The notes: generated by a model from the sequence alone, not told the origin. DNA of 64,000 bases from Planoprotostelium fungivorum (GCA_003024175.1 MDYQ01000074.1:43278-107277); one strand, 5' to 3'. Shown: positions 14,951-28,021, counted from the stretch's first letter. Program-made: numbers and translations.

Positions 14951-14968
14951 GTCAAAAACGTTTTTGAC
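14951..14968. promoter_or_regulatory. Perfect palindrome GTCAAAAACGTTTTTGAC upstream of GH16
   Basis: An 18-bp perfect palindrome lies 67 bp before the GH16 start codon. Its place and dyad symmetry suit a dimeric transcription-factor site. No other copy was noticed. Confidence 0.4.
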
Positions 14969-15529
14969 ATTTGAGGTGGCGGCCGTTGTTTGAAGTAATT
15001 CGACAAGACAGCCTACTCGTGCGATGACGGATCAACACCTCTCATCGTTACCCTTACACCTTTCAAGGGGGATGCTCGTCTGTATCCATCCACGGCCCTC
15101 CTTGCACTGTTCTCGAAAGTATAGATTTTCACTTCCTAAACAAACGCCCTGATTTGTCCTTCGCCGCCAATAGCTGGATTGAGAACGATGGACGACGAGA
15201 ACCAATTCTAAGCAGGTGACATTCCATCCTGGCCGCGGTGGTGAAGGTCATGTTCGTCAGATTCTGAACAAATGAGGTCTGATGTCAACCCTCTACATAC
15301 ACGACCCGGTTTCGACGGTGCGAATGACATTGATTCTCGGTCGCACTCGAACGTTTCTCCAGCCAAGTCTCAACACCATCGAAGATAGTCATTCATTTCC
15401 AATTTAATCTTACATCGATGGCTATAGCCTGCACGCCTCCGTCACTCCTACAACTTCAGTTCACAGCAAGACCTTTTCCGGGTTTCTGTCTCCGAGGAGA
15501 GCATCATCGCATCATCAACTATTGATGAC
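14969..15529. other. Intergenic, no gene seen
   Basis: I found no convincing frame, RNA gene or repeat between the GH16 promoter and the end of the first homeobox gene. Confidence 0.5.
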
Positions 15530-15838
15530 CTACCTCTGTCTTCTGTTCTGAAACCACACTTGAATGCGCCGGTCAGTGGTGTTCAGTTTATCCGCCAGTT
15601 CTGCCTTCCTGCGTACAGTGGGATACGCGTTGGCTCGGTACTCTTCTAGCAAGAGTCTCTGCTCTTCTGTAGAGAAGGTTTTCCTGTCTACATCTTCTAA
15701 GTATGATGTTCGAGGAAGATAAAGAAGCTCACTGTAATTGGCATTCGTCAGTGTCGGGCGTGAGAAGATCATGTTACATGTTGATGCATCTCGGACGAAG
15801 ACTTCGCTCTCTGAGCAGAGGAGGCGTGCGACCTCCAT
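15530..15838 (-). CDS. Small homeobox protein 1
   Basis: A 102-residue single-exon frame. The last ~55 residues form most of a homeodomain: KTFSTEEQRLLLEEYRANAY (helix 1), TVRRKAELADKLN (helix 2) and the recognition helix RRIQVWFQNRRQR with the invariant W-F-x-N-R core. The frame stops straight after the recognition helix, with no tail. The N-terminus has no known domain. It is a likely sequence-specific DNA-binding protein. A GTAGGT donor-like site at the stop leaves open a further 3' exon. Two more short homeobox genes lie at 17981 and 40829. Confidence 0.8.
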   Translation of the reverse strand: MEVARLLCSESEVFVRDASTCNMIFSRPTLTNANYSELLYLPRTSYLEDVDRKTFSTEEQRLLLEEYRANAYPTVRRKAELADKLNTTDRRIQVWFQNRRQR

Positions 15839-16250
15839 ATCATGGAATAAAAAAGTGAGTCGACGTTGAGATGAAATATCACCCGTGGAGCATCACGCCA
15901 AATGATATGGAAAATTTGCTCGTAGGGAGTACTCGTGATGATTTACATGCGAAAACTTCGTATTATTTGATGAGCCTAGATACCTGTGAATGAGAGTAAC
16001 CCTCAGCTAGCAGTTCAGAGGGAGGCTCTTGTGAGAAGGTTGCTTATGATTTTATTCGATTTGATTTGGTACTCTGGACTTCCACATTTTCTTTTTTCGA
16101 TCACCACAACGAAAGGAGATCGTGCGAGATCGCAATCAACCCGCATCTCGAGGGATCACGTCTATATCCTTCAGGTACAATGTAACTATTTTTCTTGGCA
16201 TCATCTCTCAACATAGACAGAGCGCACATACTTGAATCAGATTGTCTATC
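15839..16250. other. Intergenic; possible 5' UTR of the membrane-protein gene
   Basis: No supported protein gene. A GATTTTATTCGATTTGATTT run near 16045 matches the T-rich motif seen in introns of plus-strand genes, so a 5' UTR intron of the following gene may lie here. Confidence 0.3.
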
Positions 16251-17690
16251 ATGCCTGATCCCCTCAATGTGGTCCTCTCTGGTATTTCTTCAGCTCGTGA
16301 GATGATCTGTCAGGTATATTTAAACATCATTCTGATTCGTATAGTGGCAGCCATCTTCAGCGCTGTAGTGGTCGAACGATTAGGTGGTACAATTGGTGGA
16401 GTACTAGCGTGAGATTTCGTGTCTATTGAAATTCTGATCTTACATCAGAACGATACCGACAACCATTATCCCTGCCTCCCTCACGATCTACTATCAAACG
16501 AAGAACATGGAGACGTTTACCGACGCGATGTTCACAGTCGCCAGTGGAATGGTGATCATCCTGTCACACATCACTGCTGATTGCAATCATCGCAGCTGTT
16601 GAATACGGCGTATCTTTATTATTGGAAGATTGTGCCCAATTGGATTCCCTCGAGTCTATCTTCTAAGAAGAGACTCTCCATCGTCGCACCGACCAGTCTT
16701 CTCTTCTGGACGGCGACTGCTCTCCTCTACGTTCTCTCTACAAGATGGCTGCAGAGCCGTGAGTTTCGATGATGGAGTGACATCACACGATCTCACACGA
16801 CATCAGACGGGATAGACATCAAATGGATCGGATCCACATCACTCGCCATCACCATCATCTTTGGCCTCATCGTTGTCACTCTTCAACCCGCCCCTGGTGA
16901 TCCACTCCATTTCACATCTCATCATCTGATCCGCAAACAGCCCCGTCTGGAAAGAAGAAGACTCACTGGGTCCTCCTCATCGCGAGAGGTGTGACCGCCG
17001 CCACGTGAGACATCGAATCGATTTCATCATCCGATGCTGATCGTCTAAGCGCGGTCATGTGTGCCAGTTTGTTGGCGACGGTGTCAGGTTTAGCCGCCGG
17101 CATGGCCTCCGTTTTTCCAGCCATTTACAGCACTACAATGATCACAGTGTGGTTCGTGCAGGGCGAGTCGGTCACCAACGGAGCGGGTGAGAGAATTGAT
17201 GAGCGTGAGAGTTGACGGCTGATCAGTGGGGCCGATGATGTTGGGTGGTGTCTCTGTGACGTCGTTCGCGCTGAACATGACGTGGCTCATACCGTTGCTG
17301 GGGCCAGCTTTGGCTGCACTCGTCGCTTTCTGTTTATCAGTCGTTGGTAAGTCACATCCTGTGACATTTATCAGTCGTCCTTGATCATACAGCTTCGCAG
17401 TCATTATACAACTTCGTAATCGTCATAATCGTTCGTTTCTATTGTCATCACCACCATCGATGTCTTTTCGATGACACCGACAGTTGTCTCCATACCTCTC
17501 ATGTTACTCATGCGATTCTTATCGAGCAGAAACCGAAAGGTGATGCATCCATCCATCATCAACTCACCTCTAAACTTCGTAGCATGATGAGAAGCACGAG
17601 ATGCAATCGGCACAATACGCGATGTTGAGGGAGGAAGGAGACCAACAAGAAGTTAAAGCCCCCACAGTCGGAGAAGAAGAGAAGCAGTGA
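16251..17690 (+). CDS. Multi-spanning membrane protein, transporter-like, family not recognised
   Basis: About nine exons encode ~340-370 residues with some eight to ten hydrophobic segments. Readable ones include VAAIFSAVVVERLGG, GGVLATIPTTIIPASLTIYY, SLLFWTATALLYVLS, SLAITIIFGLIVVTL and VVSIPLMLLMRFLSSRNRK. The TIPTTIIPA motif after GG is reminiscent of small-molecule exporters but I cannot assign a family. The cytosolic C-terminus is charged (EKHEMQSAQYAMLREEG). The last intron is best drawn long (about 150 nt, ending CCGACAG) because this keeps the final membrane helix in frame. Flanked by two homeobox genes. Confidence 0.75.
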
Positions 17691-17980
17691 TGCACGAGTT
17701 CTCACCGTTCAGCCATCACCATCATCAGAGGCATCACCGACTGTCACGCCGGTCAACGTGTGCTCACATTTTGATAAAGAGGAGCATTCGTTTGGGATCT
17801 GAAAACAGTATTCAATCACTATAAGTTCCGAGGAGCAATGCGAGGCGTGATCTCAGTCATCTCTGTCTAAAAAGAGCTAATTCAGAGTTTCTTCTAGAAG
17901 CTTCTAATCGCAATCTGACAACATCATGAAAGAGTGAGAACACATTTCCATAAGGTGTTCATAGGATTACGTCATATCAA

Positions 17981-18370
17981 ATGCTTGCGTTGCTCGTAGT
18001 GATGTATCTTGTGAGTCCCAGTCGCCCTGACGACCGAAGCCAATCTCCTTTGAGGCACAGCACAGCACAGCGACATTACATGCAAGTCTCTTCTTTGTTA
18101 TCGGAGAATCCAACGACCATCGATCCGCGATGGGTCATGTATAGACCACGAGAGACAGTCATGAACGATCGACGTAGACAATCATCATGCGATCGATCGA
18201 CGGGGTACGTGAAGAGAACGAACTTTACAAGGAGCCAGAAGGAAGAGATGATGAAGATGTACCAACGAACACCTTATCCATCACTGCGGGAGAGGGAGTT
18301 GTTGGCATTGAAGATGAACACCACAGCGAGGAAGGTTCAGATTTGGTTCCAGAATAAACGAGCACGGTGA
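17981..18370 (+). CDS. Small homeobox protein 2
   Basis: A 129-residue single-exon frame. Its C-terminal ~55 residues form a homeodomain: KRTNFTRSQKEEMMKMYQRT, then PYPSLRERELLALKMN and the recognition helix ARKVQIWFQNKRAR. As in the other two copies the stop follows the recognition helix at once. The N-terminus is short and unrelated to known domains. The first ATG gives a hydrophobic start (MLALLVVMYLV); internal Met codons (at HYMQVS or VMYRPR) may be the true start. Predicted DNA-binding regulator. Confidence 0.8.
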   Translation: MLALLVVMYLVSPSRPDDRSQSPLRHSTAQRHYMQVSSLLSENPTTIDPRWVMYRPRETVMNDRRRQSSCDRSTGYVKRTNFTRSQKEEMMKMYQRTPYPSLRERELLALKMNTTARKVQIWFQNKRAR

Positions 18371-18567
18371 GGAGAACGAGAACCAAGGTCATCAATTGAC
18401 GCATCACAGGGGAGAGCAACCAGCAACGAGCGAGTGTCGATGATAGATGATGTAAAATATAAAGAATCGAAATAGACCGTCCATCCTTCATCTTTCCACA
18501 AGATCATGTCAGGTGCTCGACTGAGGACTCAGCGCAACAGATTCAAAGTAGCTTACAGATTTTATCT

Positions 18568-20272
18568 TCAAACAAAGGCAGCCATGGCTGTCATGAAGGC
18601 CCATCCCGTCCATGTGACAAACAACTTCGTCTTCAACCCTGATCGAGATCACGATGAGGATGTCGAGATGGTGGATCAACTCACAGCCGTGTTTGTTGAA
18701 TTCAGAAGGGATCAGCTCGATGAGAGACACGTACAAGAAGGACCCAGATGCCATAGACACTAACACACCAGTAGCCAAGAAGTACCCCTCTCCCGTCACG
18801 TTACCTGATGGACGATCATGATGTCATCCTCTAAAGATCCGTCGTCACCGATGATCATGCCGACGATGATGCCGAGGGGTGTCGTTATGGAATAGGCACA
18901 GAGGAAGGCGATCATAGAACGAGTGGCAATACCAGCGTAATGAAGCGAACAACCCAAGGCAAATGCCTCCAGCCACTTGTGACTGAAAACTGCGAGGAGC
19001 ATCCCTGCGACTTCCGAGAAGTCCGTCTGAGCGCCCAGACCCATCCCTGCAAGAGGTTGAGAGAAAAGAATAAAATAGAATAAATTGTGGGGGTGATATA
19101 CCTTCGAACATGGAATGAAGAGAGATCGCCAAGAGAAAGATGTAAGCTTGAGCGACTTTCGTCTTGTGATCTGAGATCGTGAGATGATGAAGCGCGTCCG
19201 ATGTGTCTTCACCTTTCTTGATCTCATGTGATGTGACGTCCTCGGACGTCTCGATGATGTGTTCGACGTGTTCACCATCGGCTGGATCATCATACTGATA
19301 CCTCTCCACTTCATACTTGTGGTCACAAGAGATCTCTTCTCTGCATTGCATGAACTCTCCATCATCACCATCGATGGATCTCACTCTTGACATGATTGCA
19401 CATCGTCATCGTAATCAGACATCAACTTGACTTGTTCCATGCCAACGGAGCCCATGGATTTCGACCTTCTCTTGTTGTCGCTTGGAAGTTTACTCTGAGC
19501 TCGTTTACTCATCGGTCGAAAGCTCACTCGACTCTGCCGAACGGGTTCTGATCCTGATGGTATTCAATCTGATGAAATGAGTGTGAATCACACCTTCGCA
19601 GTACTTGTTCAAGAGATCCATCGCATCGACCTGACTCTTATGCTTGGCGAGTTGAGCTGGGGTGACCAATACAGTGTGTCTCCTCTCTCGAACGATCTGA
19701 ATCTAGAGAGGTTTCACCATGATGAACTTGACTTTCTGTCTTTCAACACCTCTTCAATGTCGTGCGTGTGGGCACCTGCAAAGAGTTTGTCCAGGCAGAT
19801 CAGTCCCATCAACGTAAACACCTGCGATGAAAGTCACTCTCGGAGGTGCAGACGAAGACTCACACAGAAGAGCGATGCCCATGGATATTCTTGCAACTTT
19901 TCCGACTTGTTCTCGAAATAGGTCTGTCGATTGTCTCAATCATACGCACCCAACATAATGATGAACCCACATCAAATGATCCGATTGCAGACGGTAGCAT
20001 GTGAGAGAAAGCAGTGCCTAGCACGACTCCTGCTGCCAGACAGTTGAGGCACGAGAAGAAGATGGCATTAACTTTCCACGAAATCAGTCTGGGCGATATA
20101 GCTACGAAGAAAGAGCTGAAGAGAAGGATGACCACCGCAATCTACCTCCGTCACATATTGAGACCACCCGAATGAGCTCACCTCCTTTGCGATGGCTTCG
20201 CGTGTCGTCAGCCAATCGGCCTACTCTCTGTGAGATCAAATCGATGGAACATCACCGCATCACCTCCACCAT
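18568..20272 (-). CDS. ZIP (SLC39) zinc transporter
   Basis: Family membrane segments are clear: VVILLFSSFFVAISPRLI (TM1), NCLAAGVVLGTAFSHMLP (TM2), ISLHSMFEGMGLG (TM4, H..xE), FSHKWLEAFALGCSLH (TM5, HKxxEA) and MASGSFLYVSLIELIPSEF (TM7). The metal-binding H-x3-E residues of TM4/TM5 are kept. A charged loop with an EHVEHIIE patch sits between TM3 and TM4. A final GTGAG..CAG intron gives the end WLKTKLFVTWTGWAFMTAMA, the usual last helix of the family, so the stop is at 18568-18570. It should import zinc or related metals across the plasma or an organelle membrane. The first exon (M-V-E) is uncertain. Confidence 0.9.
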
Positions 20273-20744
20273 GCTGCTCGAAGATTCCTTAGGATTGTGT
20301 CAAATGTTCTCTTGTCGTCTGTCATGAAGAGAAGTCACTACTCAAATGACTTGTCCGACACCAGGTTTTGAGCTCACAAGCACGAGAGGTAGAAGACACA
20401 TCTCATCCATCACGATGATCTTACCGTGGATGTCCCTGTCGTGAGTTCACAGCAACGATCGTGGTCGTTTTCATCTGCATCAAGATGAGCATCTCAATCA
20501 CAGAACGAGCGTTCGAGGTCCGTCTTCGGAAGAATTTGAAGAGACAGATCTGGCTATTCATCTTAGACAGCTGCTATGCACGTTCGATAAACTTCTCACC
20601 ATCACGTGAAGAGCGTCGTATCAGTTGTGATGAAGAACATGCAAGCTCACCACACAACCCCCCTCAATCATCTATCTCTCCCGATTACGCGAATCGAACC
20701 AAAACGCCCACACAGAGACGAAACGAAGCGCGAGGAAAGATGGT
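20273..20744. other. Intergenic or 5' leader of the ZIP gene
   Basis: No supported gene. A minus-strand frame near 20345 (starting MTDDKRTFDTILRNLR) may be an upstream first exon of the ZIP gene, but I could not join it in phase. Confidence 0.3.
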
Positions 20745-22748
20745 TTAATCTCTCGCTCTCTTGACAAACATCCAGGCCGTAACTCCCAACGCCGTCACAA
20801 CGGCTGCAGTGATCGCTGGCCTCACCCACGTTGCCTTTGTCTCTTCTTCTCCACTGCTCATCATCAGACACAGATCATCACGATGACAACTCACTTGAGC
20901 AGTCGATCGATCTGCTGAGAGAGAGACTAAAGGACGTCAGCGAGGGTCACGTGATCTATGACGTCACGATAGGAAGGACTCACCGTGATCATGTCGGGTG
21001 AAGGTCCGAGTTCACCGGTCTTCTCTGTAAATTCCTCCACTCTCTCCGCTAATTCAACCAAGTCTTCTTCGTTAAAATGGAGCCAGATCTCGTCATCATC
21101 AGATCGCGAGGCGATGGAGGTGATCACCTCTTCATCATCGGCACACTTGAAGTAGTTGTCTAGAAATTCAAAGTGAAAGAACTGCTTCTGGATGTCTTCT
21201 TCGTCTCTGGTGTTGTCCAGTACCGTCGACAGAGTGGCTGGTTGTAGACTGACAATACGTCACGATCCGTCACGATGACGTCACTCACTTTCCGGCCAAT
21301 TTTGCGTCTCCCCTCAGTAGCCATGACATCATGGTGATGGTCGCCGACACATCTCTACCCCCCACCAACTTGTCTTCCAAGGAAACGACAAAGTTCCTAG
21401 GATCGTTGAGGATTCCCCGGAACTGCTCCGGATCGACGTCGTGGCCAGACAGAGCGACAGAGATCGATTCGAAAATCTCGGCTGATTGTAGACGGGGATA
21501 TACCTCTAATATCCTCTTCCAATCTTCCACGTTCAACAGGGGCCGTTCACACACGCGATGGACACTGAGACAAAAACGTCAGCTCTACGTCCTCGACAAG
21601 AGACATGTGACTCACTAGCACAACAGCTTGAGGAGTGGTTCGTCAATCGGTTCGGACAGAGACACGTCTAAGAGGTCGTTCTTCTCTCGCGAATCGAGCT
21701 GAGCGTATTGTGAGACGTCTTCTTCTTCTTGGTAGATATTGGTGAGAAGTGATACGTGGGCCTTCCACAATGGAGAACTGTTCTTGCTGTGGGAGAGTTT
21801 TTGCAAGGTGTTGGTCACCCAGCCACTCTCTAAAGCGTGAGTCCTCCAATTTCCTTCGACACTGTGAATCGTTTCAGGTGAAGATGTAGAAGATGAAATT
21901 CTATCCGATTCATGCGATGAAGATCGTGAGACGATCTCGATGATGGAATCACATTGTGATGAAAGATCTCACAATCCGAAATCGACTAGATCTGCACATA
22001 GAAGGAGTTCCACTTCTTCTCTCGCTGCGTTTCCGTGTCCTTGTGCGTCCAAGGCTTCCATGATGAAGTGATCCATCAGACCCATCTTGGGTGCCAACAT
22101 CTCCACGATCTCTTCATCGCCGATGGTCGAGCAGAAGTGAAAGAAGGGAGCGAGAGGTGAGATGAGGGAGATCGCACAGGTGCATACGTCTCTTTGTGGG
22201 TGATCGAGGAACTCTATCATGGATGTGGCGATGATACGTGTGTCTTCTGGCGAAGGGCGAGAGTTTTTTACCAAGAAGAGGTAGATGGAGAGGATGTGCT
22301 GGGCAATGTGAGGATCGATAATGATGATTGATGATGGTGTGAGCTCACGCATTGGACGAGACAGTCTTCGGTCGTTTGGAGGACGGCGTTCAATTTCTCG
22401 ACGGTTTTCAATTTGGGAGAGGCACAGAGGGTTGCGACGCGAGGCGATTGGGAGAAGAGAAAGATGATCTCTACGGCTTGTCTGACGACGGCAGGATTAT
22501 CTGAATTCAATATTCTTAATCCCTTGTCAATCAATCAGAATGCATCACTCGATGATACGTATGATACAATCATCAATCAAATACAATCATCCGAACATCA
22601 CGAAGCATAAACTGATACCCACTTTGCGGATATAGGGTCTCAGATCTTCTTCGGGTTGTCTCCAGTTTGCCGGCCAGAAGACCTCAGGGATCTGTTGCTG
22701 TCTTCGTGACTGATCGATTCTGGCCTCGATTTCTTCCAGCTGAGACAT
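20745..22748 (-). CDS. Tail-anchored helical-repeat protein
   Basis: About ten exons encode ~560 residues. The start is MSQLEEIEARIDQSRR; most of the chain is amphipathic helices in HEAT/ARM-like pairs (AVEIIFLFSQSPRVATLCAS, HILSIYLFLVKNSRPSPED, WKAHVSLLTNIYQEEED, FESISVALSGHDVDPEQF). It ends with one hydrophobic segment (RPAITAAVVTALGVTAWMF) plus a short basic tail KRARD, the form of a tail-anchored membrane protein facing the cytosol. The helical repeats recall PSMD5-type assembly chaperones, but that is a loose likeness. Function unknown. Confidence 0.7.
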
Positions 22749-23083
22749 GATCGATCGATGATGATGTGATGGTGATTACCGTGGACCTGCTGTACGTTGT
22801 AGACCCTCTATTTTTTGTTTTGAGATTTAATTTGTTTATGAAGGACAGACATTTATTGTTGTCTTATGAATTCATTTCATGCACACTATCAGTTGTTTCA
22901 TCATCTGAGAGGAATGTGCTTGTCATCAGATCATTCGATCCGTCGTGCTCTCCTGACAATTGGAGCGTTCTTTGTTGGTAGCTAGTACCTGACACGAGAA
23001 TAACTTGACCACGCGTTATCCGAATTATCAAAGTTTGCTAAGATGAATTTGTAGTTTATGATCAAGCATTCGTCTCACAGCGT
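22749..23083. other. Intergenic, no gene seen
   Basis: Divided between the start of the helical-repeat gene and the 3' end of CEMIP-like gene 1. AT-richer than its neighbours; no frame or RNA structure stands out. Confidence 0.5.
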
Positions 23084-26000
23084 TCAGATCAACGCGAGAG
23101 CAGCAAAGATCACACAGAGAGAAAGAGCCTCAACTGAGCTTGCTCTATTTGCCTTCAAACTGCATCTATTCAGCAAAACCCTACATCCTCATCTCACCCT
23201 TCTTGTACAAGCGTGCTCGTCTGTTGTACACCCGATGTCGCCGGCGACGCATAAGTGTATGCGATCTCCTTTGCTGTACCAGCGTACAATTGGGCGGGAA
23301 CGGTAGAGAATCTCACTTGGCTGAGGGACAGATTGAAATAATTCTGTCCATAAACATCGAATTCGTTGTCAACAGCGGGTCCAAAGGAAAGCCTGTGAAA
23401 GGAGTTGTTGAAATTGAAGCCGGCGGTAGGAAGGCGAACAAAAGTCCATTCGTCGTCGACGAAATAGTTTGGCGAGTAGCTCTGGATCAGTTGGGGATTA
23501 TTAGCCGAGCCCCAGTAGCCTTGACTGGTCACTTGTAGAATGATGGTCGTGTCAGGTGCGGTGGACTTGGCAAAAAACTCCACGGAGACGAAGCGATCGG
23601 GGAGCTTGCTGCGAGATGTTTCAGACGATGAAAGTTGAGACGACTCACGATGCCATGTCAGTGAAGCCGAATGAGTTGTAGTTCGAGTTGATGAAAGTGA
23701 GAGATTGACCGTCGCACATAGGGGAGCTAGTGTCGTTCTTGATGATGATGCTGTCACCGTAGAGACCGACCAGAGAAGAACCTGATCACTTCAAAAATTG
23801 TGATGATAAATCAGTCACCGTTGTAGACGGGAATCGTCTCGTACGATGGTTTACAAGCGGGTACGGCGGAAGAGTCAGCGGGTGCCCAAGTCTTACCATC
23901 AGTGTCTTGCATCTTCACCTCTCCACTCAAAAGCTGTCGCACATCAGTCCACGTCGATGACGTCATAACACGTCATCACTCACGATGTCTCCCGTCACTG
24001 ATGATGTGGCCATCAGCTGTAAGCCACCTGCGTTCACCATCTCCCACAGTCTTCTCGTCAGAGGAATGACAAAAGACACGCCCAAGATCTTCTCTCTCAG
24101 TAATTCAGACACACACTCGTTGTTCACTGCGAGGCAGAAGTTGTAGTCCAGTCCTCTGAGGTTGTGGTACAGCTGATAGGCCAGGCGAGGTGCGAGGTTA
24201 CGGTAAGAAGGATAGAGCTGGAAGAAGGCAGTGCCAGCTGCATCTTTGGGTCCCTACGATGTCATCAGATGTGATGACGTCATCGTTGTAGATGATGTAA
24301 CGTACCAGGAGATCAGCGCGGAAGAAATCGTGACGGACGGCCTTGGGCAGAGCTGCAGGCTGAGGGGCAATGGTAGCCTTACCCGATCTTCTGCAGTTGG
24401 TACCGCAAGAAGCAGTCACCTAAATTTAGATCAGTCCACTGTCTTCGCAGTCTCAATCGATCACCATAGTCTTCTGTCCCTGACTGTATGGACTCTACGC
24501 AGGTTGTCAGATCTCATCACGTCATCACACGTCATCATTCACCTTGTAGTAATAATCACCACCTCCTCTGTAACCGTACTGCTGTTCAGTATCGGATGAC
24601 AAGAGAATGTACAGCTTCTCCAGACTCGAATCGTAGTAGTACGTGTTCCAGCTCAGATCTTCGTACGCGTTCACTTGCTTGTGCTGCACCGCAGGTGTGC
24701 TGTATAATGTCAGCCATGAAGAATGATGACACTACGACTCACTTGGCCGTATTATAGCTGGTGACGACAGTTAAGGTAGTACCCTTGGGATATGCGATAG
24801 AGAAGATGACCCATCCGTTCGCTTTCGTGCATTGTCCCATCGTCAGAGTCAGAGAACCGAAAGACTGGAAGATCGAGCCAGTCGTGTTGAAGTTGACGAT
24901 CTCGTAATGGCCGCCGTTCATGAAGGCAGTGTAGACGTACTATGACTTAGCTCCATCCGTGCTCTCTGTGTTACGTCAGATGGATGTGAAGGATGAAACT
25001 CACGTAAGAAGTGTACGTTGGTGATGGGTGTTCCCATGGGAACAAAACCGACGATCCAGTTCGAGAATAAATTGACGATGACTTTTCCTCCGACGTAATC
25101 CATCTGGTACTGGGTGGGGTCAGATTTTTCCGGGATCCATGGTGACACGTTGACCTGTCACGTGTGAGATGACGTCACGTGACTTCATCCACTCACGTCG
25201 GCTGAGACGACCATGTGAGATAGACCATACTTGAACCAGTTGCACTGATAGCCTGGCCATGAGTCCTTGTACGTACACTCTGGCATCTGTGCATGTCAGA
25301 TGAAATTCAAGTCGATGTATCCCACCTTGCCGAATCCAGGCATCGCACCGAGGATAAAAGCTCCACCCTTTACACCTGATGACGTCATCATACGTAATCT
25401 ACGTATGCGTGCGCACCTGTCATGGTACCATCATCCAGGATACCGTCGGCGTGGAACGTGTAAGTGTTGAACCAAGAGGGAAAGGCAACGACTTCAGAGT
25501 TGATGAGAGTCGAGTTGAGAGCCATCCATCCCTGCAACATTGTCACGCCTCGCACTTTGACAAATGAAGAACACATACCGGTGGTGAGTCCCAGCCGGGT
25601 CCGTTTCCTATCGCAGGGTCAGTCGCGTCTCGATATCTTACACCGAGATGTCTGCTCACCTGATCCACTCCATGCCTGCTGTAGGTCAGTCACTCTTCAA
25701 CATATCGCTTGTCATCCACTCACTCCGTACGGTACGTTGGGATCCGTAAAGTTGATGAAAGTGGAATCTACAACGGTCAACCCGTTTCCCACGTCATAGT
25801 GTGTGACCCCTCCAATGGGTGTGATTCCTCCATTGGGATCTGGAACCGAGATACCCTGCTTCGTGTTGGGTAGACCCCTGTCGTGATGAGTGATGACCAT
25901 CGTTGTAGACGAACTCACTTGTTATCGGATCTTCCGATGAAAGTCCAGTTGACTGCGGCCTGGCCGTTGATGACGTCGATGCCTCGGCCGAAATCGGCCA

Positions 26001-27946
26001 CGACGATGTTCTGATGACGTCAGATGACGTCATCACAGGTCATCATACCTTCCAGGTAGCGGGAGCACATCCACTGGACCATATGGCGGACCCACGGATC
26101 TACAACGCGTCAATTCTCGTGGTCTCGGTAAGATCACATGGATTGTCGCACCTTGTAGACGATCATGTCACTTAGCACGAGGGGAATCTTCATGTTATCA
26201 GAGAATGGAGGGCCAGTTGTAGGCTGCCAGCTGCCGCTTCCAATGTTACCGGCATCATCAGCTTCGAAGCCGGAGCACTGTACACCGTCTTGGTAGATGG
26301 TATGGATGACCTTGCCATGGAAACCGTTGGGGGGCAGAGATGTACGCTGGGGGCTCATGACTTTAGGATCCGGCCAGAAGACGGCAGACTTTCTCAGTGG
26401 CTTCACGGGCATGACAAACCAGAAACCAATGAACGAACCAGAGGCGACTGTATTGGCTTTTCAGTGTGATGGGTGTGACGTGTGATGACGTCACCGTTGT
26501 CGATGAAGGTGTTGTTGGGGTTGGAGACCTGTGGATGTCAGGGAGGAGAATCATATTGAGGCTCACCCAGAAGGCACTGGCTTGGCTGTCCGAGACCAAC
26601 AGTGGTTGAGCCATGTTCTGAATGCGTGCTCCCCAGTTGCGAATAAACTGATTGCCATGCTCTCCTCCTGCGTCGTCCTTCAGTCTGCAGCGATGAGTGA
26701 CGAGAGGTCACCATCTTCCAAGAACCAGCAGTGACCGAAAGTGTTGTAGCCAATGTTGTCTTGCAGTGTGATGCCGTGTGTCTCGTGCACAGACACGCAT
26801 CTCTAATAGCAGTCGTGTATGGATGATGCAGACACAACGACGTTCATGCCGAACATGAAGCGAGCCAAGTGAAAGTGAAGGGGATATCTGTTCGTGTCAA
26901 CTTGGAAGGTGACGATGACGGAGGGGATGGAGAATGGGTGGGACATCACCTTCCCATGACTCCAGACTGTCCCATACGTGTCAGCTCTACAGCTTGGACG
27001 ATGTGATAGCCGTATCTCAGCATGATGTGACCACCCTGACTGTTGCTGTCGGAAGCGTTGTCACCTTGTATGACGATCCTCTTGGTTAGCAAACTGAAGC
27101 AGCTCAGAGGAAGATGTTAGGAATCGAACAAGTCTCTCCCCACTTCGGCTCTCTGATAGCCTTGACCCCAGTGAGTGAAGCTGAGAGGTGTAGACAGCGT
27201 CACTGTCTTTCCATCGGAAGACACGCCCTGTATCACTATCGTCTCGTGCTGATCCGGGAACTTGCCCTTCTTTCAAGAATTAGAGGATGAGGAGTCGGCG
27301 AGATGATGTCTTACCACTTCAGTGAAATCGGTGGAGGCAATCAAGATGGTGTCGCCAGTTCTCCACTGGACGGCGTCTTGTAATTGAAGACTGCTGCTGC
27401 TGTTCATAGCGTTCGAAGTCAGTCGAGTCCAAGAGGGTCCGGCAGTATAGCCGAACATCTGCACAGTGCCACCCATCATCGACACAAGACCTTTGACGCC
27501 AAAGTCGGTTGAGTCATATGGGTCAGTGCCGAGTGCTTTACCACCCACGAGAGTGATGGTCACCTGCTCATTTCAGCTTCCGATCGATTTGAATCGCATT
27601 GAATCATCATCAATCGGGTCACCTTCTTTGTGACGGGACAGTCTTTTGTTCCAATATACAGTGTTCCATTCGTGCCGACCACGATGCCTTGTGTGACTAT
27701 AGACAAAGTGGCGTCCAAGATGTAAAGCACTCCGTTCACGTGGATGACTCCGAGAGAGTTCTGAGGGCTAGAGTCGAGCACGGCTGTGGTACCAGCCGAG
27801 ATGGTGGCATCGCCGTTGAGCTGATTCCAGTCGGAGCGGGTAGACCACTTGATCGTTCCTGACGGAAGACTAGGTGGGCAGGCTGCGAGAGCGCAAGCCC
27901 CGCCCACGATGAAGAGCAACAAGAACGCGAGGTGGCCGCGACTCAT
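23084..27946 (-). CDS. CEMIP-like G8-domain protein 1, GPI-anchored
   Basis: A large secreted protein (roughly 1,150-1,250 residues, over 20 exons). The signal peptide HLAFLLLFIVGGACALA is followed by a G8 domain (IKWSTRSDWNQL, AVLDSSPQNSLGVIHVNGVL, YIGTKDCPVTKK). Next come parallel beta-helix repeats with the CEMIP/TMEM2 signature SIHDC..RCVSVHETHG and DNIGYNTFGHCWFLEDGD, then further beta-rich modules with paired Cys. The C-terminus is SVEALSLCVIFAALALI, a GPI-anchor signal. CEMIP and TMEM2 are animal hyaluronan-degrading or -binding proteins; the substrate here is unknown. Introns are short and many hold TGACGTCA or CTACAACG motifs. It is closely related to two further genes at 54427 and 60407. 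Confidence 0.88.
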
Positions 27947-28021
27947 GCTGGAAGAGAATGAATGGCCGCTTACAGAACCTGAAGCCAGCGGTATGACACA
28001 CTGATGTCAAAGGTGTTCGCG

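Noticed and set aside
20461-20748. 95-codon plus-strand frame
   Set aside because: Low-complexity and basic; no splice partners, no known motif, and partly antisense to the last exon of the tail-anchored protein.
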